Part shown: in pieces, positions 38,978 through 46,374 of the stretch | Layout of the letters: the number at the start of each line of letters is the position of its first letter | How positions within the stretch are numbered: the first letter of the stretch is position 1 | DNA from: Candidatus Ruminococcus avistercoris | GTDB taxonomy: Bacteria > Bacillota > Clostridia > Lachnospirales > Lachnospiraceae | NCBI GenBank assembly: GCA_019120315.1 | Contig: DWVJ01000043.1 | Location: 1-46,374, forward strand | Reading direction: 5' to 3' | Length of the DNA stretch: 46,374 nt | Program-made: the position numbers and the translations under genes | Notes under the pieces: generated by a model | What the model was told of the DNA's origin: nothing | What the model saw: the letters and a program-made list of their open reading frames with translations, nothing else | Database searches by the model: none

Positions 38978-40096
38978 ATGAGAGCACTTGGTATTATTCT
39001 GGCAGGCGGAAACAGTAACAAGATGAGAGAATTGTCAAATAAACGCGCTATCCCGGCCATGCCGGTTGCAGGAGGATACAGATGTATCGACTTCGCGCTC
39101 AGCAATATGTCAAACTCTCATATTCAGAAAGTGGCGGTACTGACACAGTACAATGCCAGATCATTAAATGAGCATCTGAGTTCCTCCAAATGGTGGGACT
39201 TCGGAAGAAAACAGGGAGGACTTTATGTGTTTACTCCCACGATTACTTCTGATAACAGCTGGTGGTACAGAGGTACCGCGGATGCCATCTATCAGAACCT
39301 GAATTTCCTGAAGAGCAGCCATGAACCCTATGTGGTGATCGTATCCGGCGACGGCGTATATAAATTGGATTACAACAAGGTTCTGGAGTATCATATCCAG
39401 AAACGCGCCGATGTGACGGTTGTATGCAAGGATGTGGAACCGGGTACGGACATCAGCCGTTTCGGCGTGCTGAAGATGAACGAAGATCATCGGATTGAAG
39501 AATTCGATGAAAAACCGATGGTTTCCACATCAAATACCATTTCTACCGGTATTTATGTGATCAGAAGACGTCAGCTGATTGAGATGATTGAAAGATGCGC
39601 GCAGGAAGACCGCCATGATTTCGTCAATGATGTGCTGATCCGTTACAAGAATATGAAGCGGATTTACGGATATAAACTGGACAGTTATTGGAGCAATATC
39701 TCTACGGTGGAAGCTTATTATGAAACCAATATGGATTTCCTGAAGCCGGAAGTGAGAAAGCATTTCTTCGATGACGATCCGGGGATTTATTCCAAGGTGG
39801 ACGATCTTCCGCCGGCCAAATACAATCCGGGAAGCCAGGTGAAAAACAGTCTGGTGGCCAGCGGCTGTATCATTAACGGGCAGGTTGAAAACTCGATTCT
39901 GTTTAAGAAAGTTTATGTGGGCAATAACTGTGTCATCAAGAATTCCATTATTTTAAATGAGGTATATCTGGGTGACAATACGCACATTGAAAACTGTATT
40001 GTGGAGAGCCGGGATACGGTACGGGCAAATTCTTATCACTGTGGTGAGGATGGAATAAAGGTTGTTGTGGAAAACAACGCAAGATACGTGATTTAG
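38978..40096 (+). CDS. glgD: Glucose-1-phosphate adenylyltransferase subunit GlgD
   Basis: This 372-residue protein resembles GlgC, but the nucleotide loop is degenerate: LAGGNSNKMRELSNKRAIPAMPVAGGYR in place of GGxGxRL. This fits GlgD, the partner that raises the activity of GlgC in Firmicutes. A beta-helix C-terminus is kept. GAGGGTG before ATG 38978 lies across the glgC stop, so expression is coupled. spoVG follows after 24 bases. Confidence 0.95.
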   Translation: MRALGIILAGGNSNKMRELSNKRAIPAMPVAGGYRCIDFALSNMSNSHIQKVAVLTQYNARSLNEHLSSSKWWDFGRKQGGLYVFTPTITSDNSWWYRGTADAIYQNLNFLKSSHEPYVVIVSGDGVYKLDYNKVLEYHIQKRADVTVVCKDVEPGTDISRFGVLKMNEDHRIEEFDEKPMVSTSNTISTGIYVIRRRQLIEMIERCAQEDRHDFVNDVLIRYKNMKRIYGYKLDSYWSNISTVEAYYETNMDFLKPEVRKHFFDDDPGIYSKVDDLPPAKYNPGSQVKNSLVASGCIINGQVENSILFKKVYVGNNCVIKNSIILNEVYLGDNTHIENCIVESRDTVRANSYHCGEDGIKVVVENNARYVI

Positions 40097-40120
40097 AGGG
40101 AGAGGAAAAGGAGAAAGGTT

Positions 40121-40399
40121 ATGAATATTACGGATGTAAGGGTGCGAAAAGTCGCCAAAGAGGGGAAGATGAAAGCGGTTGTTTCCATTACCCTGGATGA
40201 AGAATTTGTGGTACACGATATAAAGGTGATAGAAGGAGAAAAAGGATTATTTATTGCAATGCCAAGCAGGAAAGCGACGGATGGAGAGTATCGGGATATT
40301 GCCCATCCGATTAATTCTCAGACCAGAGAACGGATCCAGAAGATTATCCTTAACAAATATGAAGAAGCAATGGAATTGGAAGAAGCCGTTGCCGAATAA
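40121..40399 (+). CDS. spoVG: SpoVG-family regulator
   Basis: This 92-residue protein matches SpoVG closely: [31 protein letters not shown] centre, [22 protein letters not shown] and a charged C-terminal helix. SpoVG is a small nucleic acid-binding protein that affects septation, sporulation and capsule or virulence genes. AGGAGAAAGG supports the ATG. Its place after glgCD suggests shared expression and is followed by a terminator. Confidence 0.95.
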   Translation: MNITDVRVRKVAKEGKMKAVVSITLDEEFVVHDIKVIEGEKGLFIAMPSRKATDGEYRDIAHPINSQTRERIQKIILNKYEEAMELEEAVAE

Positions 40400-40401
40400 A
40401 A

Positions 40402-40430
40402 TAGACATAGGGACTGACTTGTGCTACACT
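40402..40430 (+). promoter_or_regulatory. Promoter of the rRNA methyltransferase gene, before a terminator
   Basis: TAGACA (40402-40407) and TACACT (40425-40430) are 17 bases apart. The transcription start would fall near 40437, inside the left arm of the spoVG terminator, so new transcripts would lack part of the stem while read-through from spoVG would form it. Confidence 0.5.
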
Positions 40431-40431
40431 G

Positions 40432-40464
40432 AAACCCTGCCGGGGATACCGGCAGGGTTTTTTT
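40432..40464 (+). terminator. Terminator of glgC-glgD-spoVG
   Basis: A perfect 12-bp stem (40432-40443 with 40449-40460) with a 5-base loop runs into seven T residues. The GGAGG of the next gene follows directly at 40465-40469. Confidence 0.92.
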
Positions 40465-40474
40465 GGAGGTTTTT

Positions 40475-41848
40475 ATGCGATTACCGGAAGAATTCAAAGA
40501 AAGAATGAAACATATGCTGGGAGCGGAGTATCCGGCTTTTCTGGCAAGCTATGAAATGCAAAGAAATTACGGCCTCAGAGTGAATACGCTGAAAATTTTA
40601 CCGGAGGAGTTTAAAAAGATAAGCCCTTTTTCGCTGCGAAGGATTCCCTGGACAGAAAATGGCTTTTTTTATGAAGAAAGCGATATGCCTTCCAGGCATC
40701 CGTTTTATTTTGCGGGTCTGTATTATCTGCAGGAACCCAGCGCCATGGCGCCGGCTGCCCGGCTGCCGGTCAGACCTGGAGACAGAGTGCTGGATCTTTG
40801 CGCGGCGCCGGGAGGGAAAGCCACGGAACTGGCTTTTCGCCTGAGAGGAAAAGGCATCCTGACTGCCAATGAAATCAGCGCATCCCGTGGGAAGGCATTG
40901 CTGAAAAATATGGAACTTATGGGAGCTGCCAATGTGCTGATTACCAATGAAAAGCCGGGAGCTTTGTCAAGGGTATTCGGAGAGTATTTTGATAAGATAC
41001 TGGTTGACGCGCCCTGTTCGGGGGAAGGTATGTTCCGGAAAGAGCCGGAGGTGATAAAAAGCTGGGATCCAAACCGGCCTGCGTACTTTGCGAAGCTGCA
41101 GGAAAATATAGTAGACGAGGCGGTGAAAATGCTGAAGCCGGGCGGGCTTATGATGTATTCGACCTGTACGTTTTCAAAAGAGGAAAATGAGGGGACTGTC
41201 AGCGGACTGCTTTTGCGTCATCCGGAAATGGAACTGTGTCCGATACAGCCCTGGGAGGGATTTTCCAGCGGCGTTCCGGACTGGGGAGACGGCAATCCGC
41301 AGCTGGAACGATGCGTACGGATCTGGCCGCACCGGATGGAAGGGGAAGGCCATTTCATGGCGCTGCTGCGCAAAGAGGGAGAAGTCCCGGACAGATCGGA
41401 GGAAAATACGGCGGACCCCCGAAGCTGCAGACGGGAAGAGCTGGAGAGGTTTCTGGACAGCATTGCAAACAGGCGTTTCCGGGAGCATCTGGAAGTGCGT
41501 GGTGAAAAGGTATATCAGGTTCCTGATTTTGGCCGGGAAATTCGAGGGGTGAAGTTTTTAAGAAACGGTCTTTTGATGGGGGAAATGAAAAAAAATCGGT
41601 TTGAGCCGTCTCAGGCTTTAGCCATGGCGCTGAAAGCGGAGGAATTTGATTCCGTACTGAAGCTGAATGCGTCGGATGAGAGAGTGGAAAGATATCTGCG
41701 GGGGGAAACGATTGTGGTGCTGCCCGGCGAAACCAGCAGAAGCAGCGGATGGCAGCTGGTCTGTGTCGAAGGTTTCCCTCTGGGATGGGGAAAGCTGGTG
41801 AACGGTGTCCTGAAAAATAAATATCTGAATGCCTGGAGGAAAAATTAA
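40475..41848 (+). CDS. rRNA (cytosine-C5)-methyltransferase, RsmF/NSUN type
   Basis: This 457-residue protein methylates cytosine C5 in RNA, probably 16S rRNA. The SAM motif DLCAAPGGKATELA, VDAPCSGEGMFRKEP and YSTCTFSKEENE carry the two catalytic cysteines (PCS and STC). The C-terminal part beyond residue 310 (RFREHLEVRGEKVYQVPDF and later SGWQLVCVEGFPLGWGKLVNG) fits the RsmF/YebU PUA-like extension. GGAGG five bases upstream selects ATG 40475. The exact target base cannot be read from sequence. Confidence 0.92.
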   Translation: MRLPEEFKERMKHMLGAEYPAFLASYEMQRNYGLRVNTLKILPEEFKKISPFSLRRIPWTENGFFYEESDMPSRHPFYFAGLYYLQEPSAMAPAARLPVRPGDRVLDLCAAPGGKATELAFRLRGKGILTANEISASRGKALLKNMELMGAANVLITNEKPGALSRVFGEYFDKILVDAPCSGEGMFRKEPEVIKSWDPNRPAYFAKLQENIVDEAVKMLKPGGLMMYSTCTFSKEENEGTVSGLLLRHPEMELCPIQPWEGFSSGVPDWGDGNPQLERCVRIWPHRMEGEGHFMALLRKEGEVPDRSEENTADPRSCRREELERFLDSIANRRFREHLEVRGEKVYQVPDFGREIRGVKFLRNGLLMGEMKKNRFEPSQALAMALKAEEFDSVLKLNASDERVERYLRGETIVVLPGETSRSSGWQLVCVEGFPLGWGKLVNGVLKNKYLNAWRKN

Positions 41849-41943
41849 ATCGTTTCGTATGGAATTTTAAGAGAAATTGGTCAAAAAGGATACGAAAAAA
41901 AGACAAAATATTACACATATATTACAAACGGTTAAAAAATAGC

Positions 41944-41972
41944 TTCCATTTTGTAACGGAGTATGGTATAAT
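41944..41972 (+). promoter_or_regulatory. Promoter of the 3D-domain protein gene
   Basis: TGGTATAAT gives an extended -10 (41967-41972) with a weak TTCCAT 17 bases upstream. The GTATGGTATAAT stretch equals that of the glgC promoter. Confidence 0.6.
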
Positions 41973-42007
41973 GACACACAGCAATGAATTTATGAGGTGT
42001 GGAAGCT

Positions 42008-43318
42008 ATGAATCGTAAGAAATTGTTAAGTTTTTTATTAACTGTTGTATTAGGATCCATGTCAGTGCTGCCTGTCGCAGCGGCAACTACACAGGATAAA
42101 ATCCAGGATGCCAGAAATGCCAAGAGTCAGACAGAATCTTCTCTGGATGAAACTCAGAGCAGGATCCAGGCATTGGAATCTAAAAAAGGAGAGTCGGAAG
42201 CTTATCTGGAAGAGCTGAACGCTCAGCTTACCGATCTGAAAAACAGCCTGGAAGAACTTCAGCAGCAGTCGGCGGACAAGCAGGCGGAGCTGGAGAAAGT
42301 ACAGGCGGAGTTAGAAAAAGCGAAAGATCAGGAAAAAGAACAGTATGAAGATATGTGTCTGCGGATACAATACATGTACGAGCAGTCCAACTCCGGTTAT
42401 TTGGAGGTGCTGTTTGATTCCGGCAGTTTTTCAGAGTTTCTGAACCGGGCGGGAAATATTTCTCAGATCACACAGTATGACCGGGATATGCTGGACGAGT
42501 ATCAGGCGACAAAGCACACGATTGCAGAGCATGAAAAAACGATAAAAGAGGAAAAGGCAGAGATCGAACGGCTCCGCAGGGAAAGCGAAGCCAAGCAGGA
42601 TCAGGTAGAGGAACTGGTGCAGGTTACATATAATCAGATCGGCGAATATGCTGCTGATCTGCAAGATGCACAATCCGAGGAAGCGGCCCTTTTGCATCAG
42701 ATCAGTCAGCAGGAAACGGAAATCAACGCGCTGCTGAAACAGGCGAAAGATGAGGAGGCAGCGGCACGAAAAGCAGCCCAGGAAGAGGCAGCAAGAAAGG
42801 CAGCCCGGGAAGAGGCGCAAAAAGCGGCTCAGGAAGAGGCGGCTCAGGAACAGGAAGCAGAGGAAGAGGAAAGCGTTCAGGAAAGTCAGGAGCCAGAAAC
42901 ATCGCAGGAAGCGGAGGAACCGGCGAGCGAGGAGCCGGCGCCGGATCCGGAACCGGAATACGAACCTGAGGAAAGCGAACCTGCCCCGGAACCTGAGGAA
43001 ACAGAGGAAGAGACGGAGAGTTCCTCTTCTGATTCCGGTACATATCTAGGTAATTTCCGGCTGACCGCTTACTGTAACTGCAGTAAGTGCTGCGGACAGT
43101 GGTCCGGCGGGGCGACTGCCAGCGGGACGACACCGACGCCGGGCAGAACCGTCGCCATGGGAGGAATTGCATTTGGGACAAAGCTGCTGATCAATGGACA
43201 GGTATACACCGTGGAAGACAGAGGAACGGCATACGGTCATGTGGATATTTATATGGGAAGCCACAGTGAAGCGCTGAATTTCGGAATGCAGTATGCAGAC
43301 GTATATGTAGTAGGATAA
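42008..43318 (+). CDS. Secreted coiled-coil protein with C-terminal 3D domain (cell wall hydrolase-like)
   Basis: This 436-residue protein starts with a signal peptide (KKLLSFLLTVVLGSMSVLPVAAA, about residues 4-27). A PcsB-like coiled coil (about 30-245) follows, then an Ala/Glu/Lys-rich and a Pro/Glu-rich spacer (about 245-340), then a 3D domain (about 350-436) with LTAYCNCSKCCGQWSGG, TVAMGG and VEDRGTAYGHVDIYMG carrying the aspartates. The 3D domain is found in resuscitation-type and YocH-like muralytic enzymes. GAGGTG before ATG 42008 decides the start. It probably cuts or remodels peptidoglycan outside the cell. Confidence 0.9.
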   Translation: MNRKKLLSFLLTVVLGSMSVLPVAAATTQDKIQDARNAKSQTESSLDETQSRIQALESKKGESEAYLEELNAQLTDLKNSLEELQQQSADKQAELEKVQAELEKAKDQEKEQYEDMCLRIQYMYEQSNSGYLEVLFDSGSFSEFLNRAGNISQITQYDRDMLDEYQATKHTIAEHEKTIKEEKAEIERLRRESEAKQDQVEELVQVTYNQIGEYAADLQDAQSEEAALLHQISQQETEINALLKQAKDEEAAARKAAQEEAARKAAREEAQKAAQEEAAQEQEAEEEESVQESQEPETSQEAEEPASEEPAPDPEPEYEPEESEPAPEPEETEEETESSSSDSGTYLGNFRLTAYCNCSKCCGQWSGGATASGTTPTPGRTVAMGGIAFGTKLLINGQVYTVEDRGTAYGHVDIYMGSHSEALNFGMQYADVYVVG

Positions 43319-43330
43319 TGAGAAAAACGG

Positions 43331-43378
43331 GAAGGAATCCAAAGCACGCCGGGAGACGGCAGGATTCCTTCTTTTTTT
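43331..43378 (+). terminator. Terminator of the 3D-domain protein gene
   Basis: GAAGGAATCC (43331-43340) and GGATTCCTTC (43362-43371) form the outer stem, with an inner GCCG/CGGC stem and seven T residues after it. Confidence 0.92.
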
Positions 43379-43407
43379 GAAAAAATGAAAAAAAATGAAA
43401 AAACCAC

Positions 43408-43436
43408 TTGATTTTATCGGCAGGTGATGCTATACT
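43408..43436 (+). promoter_or_regulatory. tRNA-Pro promoter
   Basis: TTGATT (43408-43413) and TATACT (43431-43436) are 17 bases apart, behind an A-rich stretch that may act as an UP element. Transcription would begin some 8 bases before the tRNA. Confidence 0.8.
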
Positions 43437-43451
43437 AAACAAGCTGATTGA

Positions 43452-43525
43452 CGAAGCGTGGCTCAGCTTGGTAGAGCGCTGCGTTCGGGACGCAGAGGTC
43501 GCAGGTTCAAATCCTGTCGCTTCGA
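43452..43525 (+). tRNA. tRNA-Pro (anticodon CGG)
   Basis: All arms fold: acceptor CGAAGCG/CGCTTCG (43452-43458 with 43518-43524), D arm GCTC/GAGC, anticodon stem CTGCG/CGCAG with loop TTCGGGA (anticodon CGG at 43486-43488), and T arm GCAGG/CCTGT with TTCAAAT. C at position 1 and the A discriminator fit tRNA-Pro. CCA is not encoded. It reads CCG codons. Confidence 0.96.
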
Positions 43526-43539
43526 TCTTGATAATGGAG

Positions 43540-43576
43540 GAAAACACTGGAGTAAAATTTCCGGTGTTTTCTTTTG
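43540..43576 (+). terminator. tRNA-Pro terminator
   Basis: GAAAACACTGGA (43540-43551) pairs with TCCGGTGTTTTC (43560-43571) with one G-T pair, followed by TTTTG. It makes the tRNA an independent unit. Confidence 0.8.
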
Positions 43577-43633
43577 TTATACAGGAGCGATGAAGAGAAA
43601 CTCCCTGAAATAAAAGCAAAAAGGAGCGGAATT

Positions 43634-44041
43634 ATGTTACTGACAAAAGAAAGCGATTATGCGATCCGTATTGTAAGAGCGCTGAAAGACGGCAATAAGA
43701 TACGGGCGCGTGACATCTGTGAAGAAGAAGAGATTCCGGAAGCGTTTGCTTATAAAATCCTGAAAAAACTGGAACGGGCAAATCTGGTTCATGTATCCAG
43801 AGGAACCAGGGGCGGGTGCGTGCTGGTGAAGGACATCGGGGAACTATCTCTGTATGATATTGTTCTTGCCATAGAGCCGGAGTTTTCCATTACTCATTGT
43901 ATGCGGGAGAGGTGCAGCAGGCATACGAAGGAATCTCCCTGCGCCGTGCATATGGAATTGAGGCGGATACAGAATCTGCTGGAAAAAGAGTTAAAATCAA
44001 AAAGCCTGAAGGCGATTCTGGCAAAGGAAAAAAGAGTATGA
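43634..44041 (+). CDS. Rrf2-family transcriptional regulator
   Basis: This 135-residue protein has the Rrf2 winged helix: LLTKESDYAIRIVRAL, IPEAFAYKILKKLERANLVHVSRGTRGGCVLVKD, SLYDIVLAIE. Three cysteines follow with C-x4-C-x8-C spacing (HCMRERC and PCAVH), a little different from the C-x5-C-x7-C of NsrR, so an Fe-S or redox sensor is possible. AAAGGAGCGG supports ATG 43634; an upstream ATG at 43574 overlaps the tRNA terminator. NrdG2 follows after a terminator. Confidence 0.9.
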   Translation: MLLTKESDYAIRIVRALKDGNKIRARDICEEEEIPEAFAYKILKKLERANLVHVSRGTRGGCVLVKDIGELSLYDIVLAIEPEFSITHCMRERCSRHTKESPCAVHMELRRIQNLLEKELKSKSLKAILAKEKRV

Positions 44042-44044
44042 TAA

Positions 44045-44073
44045 AAAAGATGCTGCGTATGGCGGCATCTTTT
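44045..44073 (+). terminator. Terminator of the Rrf2 gene
   Basis: A 12-bp stem (44045-44056 with 44062-44073, one T-G pair) is followed by TTTTC. It lies in the 52-base gap before the activase gene and may attenuate read-through. Confidence 0.75.
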
Positions 44074-44093
44074 CTTGAATCGGGAGAAGAAAA

Positions 44094-44789
44094 ATGACAA
44101 TCCATGGTTTTCAGAAACTGACATTGCTGGATTATCCGGGGCGGGTTGCCTGTACGGTTTTTACAGGCGGATGCAATTTCCGCTGTCCCTTTTGTCAGAA
44201 TGCAGGACTGGTTTTGTCTCCGGACAAGGAACCGGTCATTGAGGAAGGGGAAGTTCTGGCTGTGTTGAAAAAACGGCAAGGTATTCTGGAGGGAGTCTGT
44301 GTAACTGGAGGAGAGCCCACTTTACAGAGCGGTCTTTTGGATTTCCTGGGGAAAGTAAAGGAACTTGGATACAGCGTTAAACTGGACACAAACGGGTACC
44401 GTCCGGAAGTGTTAAAGGAACTCTGCCGGGCGGGAGTAATTGATTACATTGCCATGGATATCAAAAACTGTCCGCAGCGTTACGCTGAAACGGCGGGAGT
44501 GAAAAATCTGGATATGGGCAGAATCAGGGAATCGGTAGATTTTCTGGTGAGCGAAGCGGCGGAGTATGAATTCCGGACGACGGTATGCAGGGAACTTCAC
44601 CGCAAAGCGGATCTTATGGACATTGGAAAGTGGCTGAAGGGCAGCAGCCGATATTACCTCCAGTCTTACCGGGAATCGGCAAATGTAATCCGGCCGGTAT
44701 TCACCAGTTACAGCAAAGAACAGCTGTATCAGTTCCGGAATATGCTGCGCCATGATCTCCCGGAGACGGAGGTCAGGGGCGTGGAGTGA
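44094..44789 (+). CDS. Anaerobic ribonucleotide reductase activase (NrdG2-type radical SAM protein)
   Basis: This 231-residue radical SAM protein has the CNFRCPFC cluster motif (C-x3-C-x2-C) near residue 26, a GGEPTLQ SAM motif, and starts with MTIHGFQKLTLLDYPG, typical of the NrdG2 group. It would make a glycyl radical on an anaerobic reductase, or on another glycyl radical enzyme; no such partner is in the window. A GGGAGAAG site precedes the ATG. The gene is convergent with the next one, stops being nine bases apart. Confidence 0.92.
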   Translation: MTIHGFQKLTLLDYPGRVACTVFTGGCNFRCPFCQNAGLVLSPDKEPVIEEGEVLAVLKKRQGILEGVCVTGGEPTLQSGLLDFLGKVKELGYSVKLDTNGYRPEVLKELCRAGVIDYIAMDIKNCPQRYAETAGVKNLDMGRIRESVDFLVSEAAEYEFRTTVCRELHRKADLMDIGKWLKGSSRYYLQSYRESANVIRPVFTSYSKEQLYQFRNMLRHDLPETEVRGVE

Positions 44790-44797
44790 AAAGAAGG

Positions 44798-45655
44798 TCA
44801 GTCCAGGATACGGTACCAGTATCCCGGCGCGGCTGGAAAGTTATCCGGATACCCGGCAGCTTTAAAGTAAGGGAATCCATACATTTCAGCCATAAATTTT
44901 TCGCTGGGATGATAGGATCCGGGGATTCCGAGGATGACGCGGTTATTTTCTGCCAGTCGTCCAAGGATCAAATGCTGGTAGCGGGAAAAGGCGCGCAATA
45001 TAAAGGGGTTGGAGCCGACGGGCCACTGATCTTTTCTGAGGGAGGACAGAGCGTTTAGATCCAGTTTTAAACAGTCGTTTAGAAAACCGTCTCGAAAAGG
45101 CATGCAGGTTTCGTAGTGGCTGGATGCTTGTTCCCAGCGAGGGTCTTCCGGGAAGCAGACGTCCGGCGAATGTTCCGGGGGGAGCGGCGGGGTTTCTGAT
45201 ATGGGATGGATTTCTTCTGTTTCCAGAGAAGGGGCAGGGGCTTCTTCCAAAAGCGGCGTCTCTTCCTTGACGGTAAAGTCTGTGGGAATGATGGGAAGAT
45301 CGTCCCAGGCGCTGGCGTAGCAGACGGTATCGCTGCACAGGACGATGATTCCGTTTAAAGCGGAAAAAGAAGTAAACGGGCTGTGCAGACTGTCTCTTGG
45401 GATTTCCAGATAACAGTTTACGATACCGTTCCCGCTTTTGGCATTTCCAAGAAGGATGCCGGGAAGGCGATTCTCCTTTCGTATAAATCCGTAGATTTTA
45501 ATGGAAAGTCCCAAAGACAGAGCGCTGTCTTTGACGTGCATTTCCAGCCGGAACAGGTCGTTGCGAAGTTCTGCTTTCAGAAATCCGCAGTTTTGGTTTT
45601 TCTGGCCGTTGCGGTATTCATAAAGGTAAGAGACAAAGCGCCGGTAATCAGACAT
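44798..45655 (-). CDS. Conserved protein of unknown function (Lachnospiraceae-type DUF)
   Basis: This 285-residue protein is not assigned a function. The first part (about 1-120: YRRFVSYLYEYRNGQK to GIIVLCSDTVCYASAWDD) is a compact beta-rich domain; then comes a Glu/Pro-rich linker (about 125-170: EETPLLEEAPAPS); the last part (about 180-285) has blocks around FILRAFSRYQHLILGRLAENNRVILGIPGSYHPSEKFMAEMYGFPYFKA. No membrane or signal segment is present. It resembles proteins seen only in Lachnospiraceae, possibly DUF6128; that label is from memory and not checked. Confidence 0.75.
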   Translation of the reverse strand: MSDYRRFVSYLYEYRNGQKNQNCGFLKAELRNDLFRLEMHVKDSALSLGLSIKIYGFIRKENRLPGILLGNAKSGNGIVNCYLEIPRDSLHSPFTSFSALNGIIVLCSDTVCYASAWDDLPIIPTDFTVKEETPLLEEAPAPSLETEEIHPISETPPLPPEHSPDVCFPEDPRWEQASSHYETCMPFRDGFLNDCLKLDLNALSSLRKDQWPVGSNPFILRAFSRYQHLILGRLAENNRVILGIPGSYHPSEKFMAEMYGFPYFKAAGYPDNFPAAPGYWYRILD

Positions 45656-45739
45656 GGCGGCAGACTCCTTACATATCTTTCAGATCAGTGTATGTGCAAA
45701 ATCGGGAGATTAGCACCGGTGAAAGGGTGGAATTTTTTG

Positions 45740-46237
45740 ATGGATATCCATGAGAAATACATGAAAGAGGCCATTCGTCAGGCGCGTAAAGCCTACGCGC
45801 TGTGGGAAGTTCCCATTGGCTGCGTTATCGTATATGAAGGGAAAATTATCGCCAGGGGATATAACAGACGCAATACCGATAAAAACACCACATCCCATGC
45901 GGAAATGAATGCAATCCGAAAGGCCAGCAGAAAATTGGGCGACTGGAGACTGGAAGGCTGCACGCTCTACGTGACGCTGGAGCCCTGTCAGATGTGCGCC
46001 GGCGCCATTGTGCAGGCCAGGATAGACAGGGTGGTAATCGGATGTATGAATCCCAAGGCGGGATGCGCCGGATCTGTGCTCAATCTTCTGGAGATGGAAG
46101 GGTTTAATCATCAGGTGGAAGTGATTCGTAATGTTCTGCAGCCCGAGTGCAGCAGTATGCTTTCTGAGTTTTTCCGGGAATTACGGGAGAAGAAAAAAGA
46201 GAAGAGAAACCGGGTTGACGAAAACGGCGGATCATAA
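45740..46237 (+). CDS. tadA: tRNA-specific adenosine deaminase
   Basis: This 165-residue enzyme turns A34 into inosine in tRNA-Arg(ACG). The zinc motifs HAEMNAIRKAS and EPCQMCAGAIVQARI are intact, with PIGCVIV and NRRNTDKN before them. AAAGGGTGG before ATG 45740 (MDIHEKYMKEAIRQA) decides the start; longer frames extend into the non-coding gap. The stop codon sits inside an inverted repeat at 46219-46253. Confidence 0.95.
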   Translation: MDIHEKYMKEAIRQARKAYALWEVPIGCVIVYEGKIIARGYNRRNTDKNTTSHAEMNAIRKASRKLGDWRLEGCTLYVTLEPCQMCAGAIVQARIDRVVIGCMNPKAGCAGSVLNLLEMEGFNHQVEVIRNVLQPECSSMLSEFFRELREKKKEKRNRVDENGGS

Positions 46238-46253
46238 TATAATCCCGTTTTCG
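46219..46253 (+). terminator. Possible terminator over the tadA stop
   Basis: CGAAAACGG (46219-46227) and CCGTTTTCG (46245-46253) form a 9-bp stem whose loop contains the tadA stop. No clear T run follows, so termination is uncertain. Confidence 0.4.
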
Positions 46254-46272
46254 ACACTTTAACGAATTAGAA

Positions 46273-46309
46273 GAGCCGGAGACCCTTTAAACTTAAGGGT
46301 TTCCGGCTC
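46273..46309. repeat. Long inverted repeat in the 46238-46374 gap
   Basis: A 15-bp stem (46273-46287 with 46295-46309, one G-T pair) with a 7-base loop lies 36 bases after tadA. It has no T run on either side, which makes a plain terminator less likely. The remaining bases to 46374 are A/T-rich and hold no gene. Confidence 0.55.
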
Positions 46310-46374
46310 AAACTGACAGAGAAAGATGTTGTATGTGAATGCTATTGTAAAAATTTTTTTATCATACTGTTTAA

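Noticed and set aside
41853..41901. TTTCGTAT/ATACGAAA inverted repeat after the rRNA methyltransferase
   Set aside because: The loop is over 30 bases and no T run follows on the plus strand, so it is not a credible terminator.
43408..43593. Short open frame across the tRNA-Pro
   Set aside because: It only reads through the promoter, tRNA and terminator and has no ribosome site.
45383..45739. Longer N-terminus for tadA
   Set aside because: The extra part lies opposite the unknown minus-strand gene and TadA family proteins start at the MDIHEKYM region.

Overview
The window looks like a chromosomal segment from an anaerobic, spore-lineage Firmicute, most likely a Lachnospiraceae member (Blautia, Dorea or Hungatella-like). 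The evidence is the set of Clostridia-type genes: spoVG, glgC-glgD, a dnaD/dnaI-like pair, NrdG2, Rrf2 and a Na+-type V-ATPase operon. Strong GGAGG ribosome sites, moderate G+C and very short gene spacing agree. No phage, insertion sequence or CRISPR array was seen. This is mostly core genome with a few accessory patches.

Layout. Bases 1-2165 are a decaying carbohydrate locus: the end of a zinc-type dehydrogenase, a 395-base regulatory gap with a perfect palindrome, a sugar-binding lipoprotein gene reduced to its two ends, and a URO-D-like gene. On the minus strand, 2165-5743 encodes a large fused ABC ATPase/FtsX permease. Bases 5955-14712 are a complete V-type ATPase operon in the order F-I-K-E-C-G-A-B-D, the order of the Enterococcus hirae ntp genes, with Na+-binding residues in the proteolipid. 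Bases 14703-22089 hold dinB (minus), a small alarmone synthetase, a small unknown gene, a PF13679-like methyltransferase overlapping an 827-residue membrane-anchored propeller-like protein, and an M29 aminopeptidase.

Bases 22173-26225 hold an ECF sigma factor paired with a membrane-anchored beta-propeller protein that may be its anti-sigma partner, then asnS. Bases 26236-29028 are a second URO-D-like gene divergent from a PucR/CdaR-type regulator with a palindrome over its own -10. Bases 29067-32418 are a three-gene DNA-repair cluster: Mre11-like nuclease, a compact membrane-spanning Rad50-like ATPase and endonuclease IV. On the minus strand, 32481-35735 is dnaD-dnaI-prs, preceded by a dense cluster of DnaA-box motifs (35871-36063), then murC.

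Bases 37704-40399 hold glgC-glgD-spoVG, followed by an RsmF-like rRNA methyltransferase, a secreted 3D-domain wall protein, a tRNA-Pro(CGG) with its own promoter and terminator, an Rrf2 regulator, NrdG2, an unknown minus-strand gene and tadA. The window ends in a 138-base gap with two long hairpins.

The most interesting signals are the DnaA-box cluster in front of the helicase-loading genes, the sigma/propeller pair, the methyltransferase/membrane-propeller fusion-by-overlap, and the compact membrane Mre11/Rad50 pair. None is proven to be a new system from sequence alone.
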